Source: an uncultured Lentisphaerota bacterium
GTDB taxonomy: Bacteria; Verrucomicrobiota; Kiritimatiellia; RFP12; UBA1067
Assembly (NCBI GenBank): GCA_900321255.1
Contig: ONVK01000007.1
Location: 1 to 41,046, forward strand
Direction: 5' to 3'
DNA: 41,046 nt
Shown here: positions 38,968 through 41,046 of the stretch, in pieces
Position numbering within the stretch: position 1 is the first letter of the stretch
How the letters are laid out: the number at the start of each line of letters is the position of its first letter
Notes under the pieces: model-generated
Told to the model about the DNA's origin: nothing
Databases searched by the model: none
Seen by the model: only the letters and a program-made list of their open reading frames with translations
Translations under genes and position numbers: made by a program

Positions 38968-39285
38968 ATGGAAGCAGAAGAGGAAGCAAAGATCATCTCG
39001 AAGGCCCTTGAGGAATCAAAGGCCGAGGACGTCAAAATCTACGATGTCCGCGGCAAGAGTTCGCTCACGGATTTCTTCGTCGTCGCCACAGGTTCCGCCG
39101 CGCCCCACCTGAAGGCGCTTGTCGCGAACGCGCAGCAGGCGATGCGCGAGGCGGGCGTCAAGCGCAACCGCATGACGGGCGATCCCGAGTGCGGCTGGAT
39201 AGTCGCCGACTTCATCGACGTCGTAGTCCATGTGTTTTCGCGCGAGGCGAGGGCATATTACGCGATAGAGAAGCTCTGGGCCTGA
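38968..39285 (+). CDS. rsfS: Ribosomal silencing factor RsfS
   Basis: A 105-aa RsfS/Iojap (DUF143) protein that binds ribosomal protein uL14 and blocks joining of the 50S and 30S subunits when nutrients are low. Typical segments are KAEDVKIYDVRGKSSLTDFF, VVATGSAAPHLKALV, GDPECGWIVADFIDVVVHVF and REARAYYAIEKLW. The start follows the -10 box by 7 nt with no ribosome site, so initiation is probably on a leaderless message. The promoter region overlaps the divergent lipoprotein promoter. Confidence 0.95.
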   Translation: MEAEEEAKIISKALEESKAEDVKIYDVRGKSSLTDFFVVATGSAAPHLKALVANAQQAMREAGVKRNRMTGDPECGWIVADFIDVVVHVFSREARAYYAIEKLWA

Positions 39286-39343
39286 TCTTCTCATTTCTTA
39301 TCATTCATTGTCAAATCTTCACACCCAACTCTCACTGGGCGTG

Positions 39344-39352
39344 TGGTACAAT
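39344..39352 (+). promoter_or_regulatory. Extended -10 promoter TGGTACAAT
   Basis: TGG-TACAAT lies 29 nt before ATG 39382; the leader has a GGAAGGA ribosome site (39368-39374). Confidence 0.65.
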
Positions 39353-39381
39353 TACGCCGTCTTTTTCGGAAGGAAACAACA

Positions 39382-40839
39382 ATGAAGATAAAGTCTGACA
39401 GCTACATGTTCGAGATGATTCGGACGGAGCTCACCGACGTCGTGGGCGAAGATTACGTGGACGTGAAGTTCGCGGACAAGTTCGGCCACTCCATCGACTA
39501 CTACTGGATTCCCGAGATGTGGCACGACCGCGGCCGGGAATGCCCGAAGCCCGACTTCGTCGTCCATCCCGCGACGACTGAGGAAGTCGCGCGCATTATG
39601 AAGATCGCGAACCAGTACAAGATCCCCGTCGTTCCGTGGGGCGGAGGCTCTGGTTCGCAGGGAGGTGCGCTTCCGATCTACAACGGAATCGTCCTTGACA
39701 TGAAGAGGATGAACAAGATCATCAAGATCGACAAGGAGGCGCTCACCGTCACCGCGCAGACCGGCATCATCACGAAGCACCTCGAGTGGGGCTGCAACAA
39801 GGAAGGGCTTTCGACGATGCACCTTCCCGCCTCGATCGCGTGCTCCACGATCGGCGGCTTCCTCGCGCACCGCGGCACGGGCGTCCTCTCTACGAAGTAC
39901 GGCAAGATCGAGGACATGGTGATGTCCTTGGAAGTCGTCACCCCGACGGGCGAGATCATTCGCACGCTCCCAGTCCCGCGCCACGCGTCGGGCCCGGATC
40001 TCACGATGATGTTCCTCGGCAGCGAGGGCACGCTCGGCGTCATCACCGAGGTGACGCTCAAGATCCATCCCCAGCCCGAGGCCCGTAAGTTCCGCGCCTA
40101 CATCTTCAAGGACTTCCACACCGCGATGCAGGCCGGCCAGACGCTCATGCGCTCGCGCCTCGGCCCGTGCGCGATGCGCCTCTACGACGAGACCGAGACG
40201 AAGACGCACGTCTCGAAGGTCTTCGGCATCGACCTCGACAAGGGCGCGTACCTCGTGTTCGGCTTCGACGGTCGCGAGAAGATCGTCGATCTCCAGATGC
40301 AGTACGCACGCGAAATCATGGAGAAGCAGTTCCACGGCAAGGACTTGGGCTCGAAGGGCGGCGAGTGGTGGTGGGAGAACAAGTACAAGTTCTTCTACCC
40401 GGGCTACATGTTCCACGTTCCGCAGGCGTTCGGCACGCTTGACACCGTTGCGGACTTCTCGCACATCGAGAACGTCTACTGGACGATGAAGAAGGTCGTC
40501 AACAAGGAGTTCCCGGACGCGCGCTTCATCGGGCACTTCTCGCACTGGTACGACTGGGGCTGCATGCTCTACGCGCGCTTCATCTTCCCGGGCGACAAGG
40601 TTCCGCCGAACGCAGAGGAGGCCGCGGCGCTCTACAACGCCGTGTGGGACAAGGCGATCCGCGCGGCGATCCGCGAGGGCGGCGTAATCAACGAGCACCA
40701 CGGCGTCGGACTCAAGCTCGGCCGCTACGTGAAGGACCTCTACGGCACGGCGATGCCGATCCTCGAGGGGCTCAAGGCGAAGCTCGACCCGAACGGAATC
40801 ATGAACCCCGGCAAGATGGGGCTTCCTGGCTGCTGGTAA
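39382..40839 (+). CDS. FAD-binding oxidase, GlcD/alkyldihydroxyacetonephosphate-synthase-like
   Basis: A 485-aa FAD-linked oxidase of the VAO/GlcD family. The FAD domain shows VVPWGGGSGSQGG, GIVLDMKRMN, STIGGFLAHRGTG and FLGSEGTLGVITEVTL. The C-terminal cap has NEHHGVG, typical of GlcD and AGPS proteins, and the ending DPNGIMNPGKMGL. Such enzymes oxidise glycolate, D-lactate or another 2-hydroxyacid; one branch makes ether lipids from acyl-DHAP. The next gene encodes a Cys-rich Fe-S protein, which favours a two-component hydroxyacid dehydrogenase passing electrons to iron-sulfur clusters. The substrate is not determinable. ATG 39382 is preceded by a good ribosome site; the upstream in-frame ATG 39343 overlaps the promoter. 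Confidence 0.88.
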   Translation: MKIKSDSYMFEMIRTELTDVVGEDYVDVKFADKFGHSIDYYWIPEMWHDRGRECPKPDFVVHPATTEEVARIMKIANQYKIPVVPWGGGSGSQGGALPIYNGIVLDMKRMNKIIKIDKEALTVTAQTGIITKHLEWGCNKEGLSTMHLPASIACSTIGGFLAHRGTGVLSTKYGKIEDMVMSLEVVTPTGEIIRTLPVPRHASGPDLTMMFLGSEGTLGVITEVTLKIHPQPEARKFRAYIFKDFHTAMQAGQTLMRSRLGPCAMRLYDETETKTHVSKVFGIDLDKGAYLVFGFDGREKIVDLQMQYAREIMEKQFHGKDLGSKGGEWWWENKYKFFYPGYMFHVPQAFGTLDTVADFSHIENVYWTMKKVVNKEFPDARFIGHFSHWYDWGCMLYARFIFPGDKVPPNAEEAAALYNAVWDKAIRAAIREGGVINEHHGVGLKLGRYVKDLYGTAMPILEGLKAKLDPNGIMNPGKMGLPGCW

Positions 40840-40855
40840 GGAAAGGAGTTTTCAA

Positions 40856-41046
40856 ATGCATATCGACAAGTACGAAGAAGCGATGATGAACTGCCGGTTC
40901 TGCTTTATGTGCCGGCATCTCTCGACGATCGGCCAGGTGCGCTGCACCGAGGTCGACACGCCCCGCATCCGCGCGGCGATGCTCTACGGCCTCAAGACCG
41001 GGACGAACTCGTTCGACGACTCCGATTTCGTCGACGCGCTCTACCG
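40856..41046 (+). CDS. Iron-sulfur cluster protein, 3'-partial
   Basis: The first 63 residues of a gene cut by the window end. AAAGGAG precedes ATG 40856, 16 bp after the oxidase stop, so the two form an operon. The motif MNCRFCFMCRH contains Cys at 13, 16 and 19 (CxxCxxC), with another Cys in QVRC at about residue 30, like the Fe-S domains of GlcF, GlpC or heterodisulfide reductase proteins that accept electrons from a FAD partner. The fourth ligand spacing (CxxxCP) typical of ferredoxins is not seen in this part, so the exact cluster type is open. Confidence 0.7.
   Translation, partial: MHIDKYEEAMMNCRFCFMCRHLSTIGQVRCTEVDTPRIRAAMLYGLKTGTNSFDDSDFVDALY

Overview
The window reads as chromosomal DNA of a Gram-negative, GC-rich bacterium that lives on plant glycans. 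It makes KDO and exports LPS (kdsA, an OstA/LptA-like protein, lptB). It carries Tat-exported Gfo/Idh/MocA oxidoreductase, DUF1080 and DUF4091-type proteins, a combination common in the PVC superphylum. A Kiritimatiellota, Verrucomicrobiota or Lentisphaerota member, perhaps from a gut, is my best guess; no rRNA or other decisive marker is present. Genes fill almost the whole window and no tRNA, rRNA, CRISPR array or transposase was seen.

Layout. 1-3.9 kb: the 3' part of a fused AroD-AroE gene carrying an in-frame palindromic insertion, an MGMT-type DNA repair protein with an unexplained helical extension, and an unknown protein with 24-bp tandem repeats. 4.0-5.6 kb (minus): 5-formyl-THF cyclo-ligase fused to a membrane domain. 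5.7-24.1 kb: a glycan utilisation region holding a class II aldolase, a CE7-GH43 fusion, a Tat-exported oxidoreductase, a sugar isomerase/lyase-DUF1080 fusion, a DUF4091-type protein, a TPR/CBM9-like protein, a putative outer-membrane barrel, a glycosidase-like protein with a BspA-type tail, another large exported protein and rhamnulokinase. 24.2-31.7 kb: a long operon kdsA-lptA-lptB-hpf-hprK-ptsH-ptsI-fabH-like-fabG-like. 31.8-37.8 kb: rpoD, a membrane-anchored RRM protein, a DJ-1 family protein, a ClC channel, a hexose-6-phosphate epimerase and a small membrane protein. 37.9-41.0 kb: a lipoprotein (minus), rsfS, a GlcD-type FAD oxidase and the start of an Fe-S partner protein.

Two regulatory patterns stand out. 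First, three promoters in the glycan region (before 12061, 17012 and 20357) carry the same palindrome, TATAC-N4-GTATA or a close variant, at a fixed 25-26 nt upstream of the -10 box. That is the position expected for a class II activator, so these genes probably form one regulon. Second, almost every visible promoter is an extended -10 box (TGN-TATAAT or similar), and in eight genes the start codon begins only 6-10 nt after the box, which predicts leaderless or nearly leaderless mRNAs.

How the genes fit together: exported enzymes (CE7 esterase, GH43, glycosidase-like proteins) would trim acetylated plant polysaccharides. The oxidoreductase and the isomerase-DUF1080 fusion look like an oxidative 3-keto-glycoside cleavage route. 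The aldolase and rhamnulokinase suggest deoxysugar use. HprK, HPr and Enzyme I, with no EII permease in view, look like a regulatory phosphorelay.
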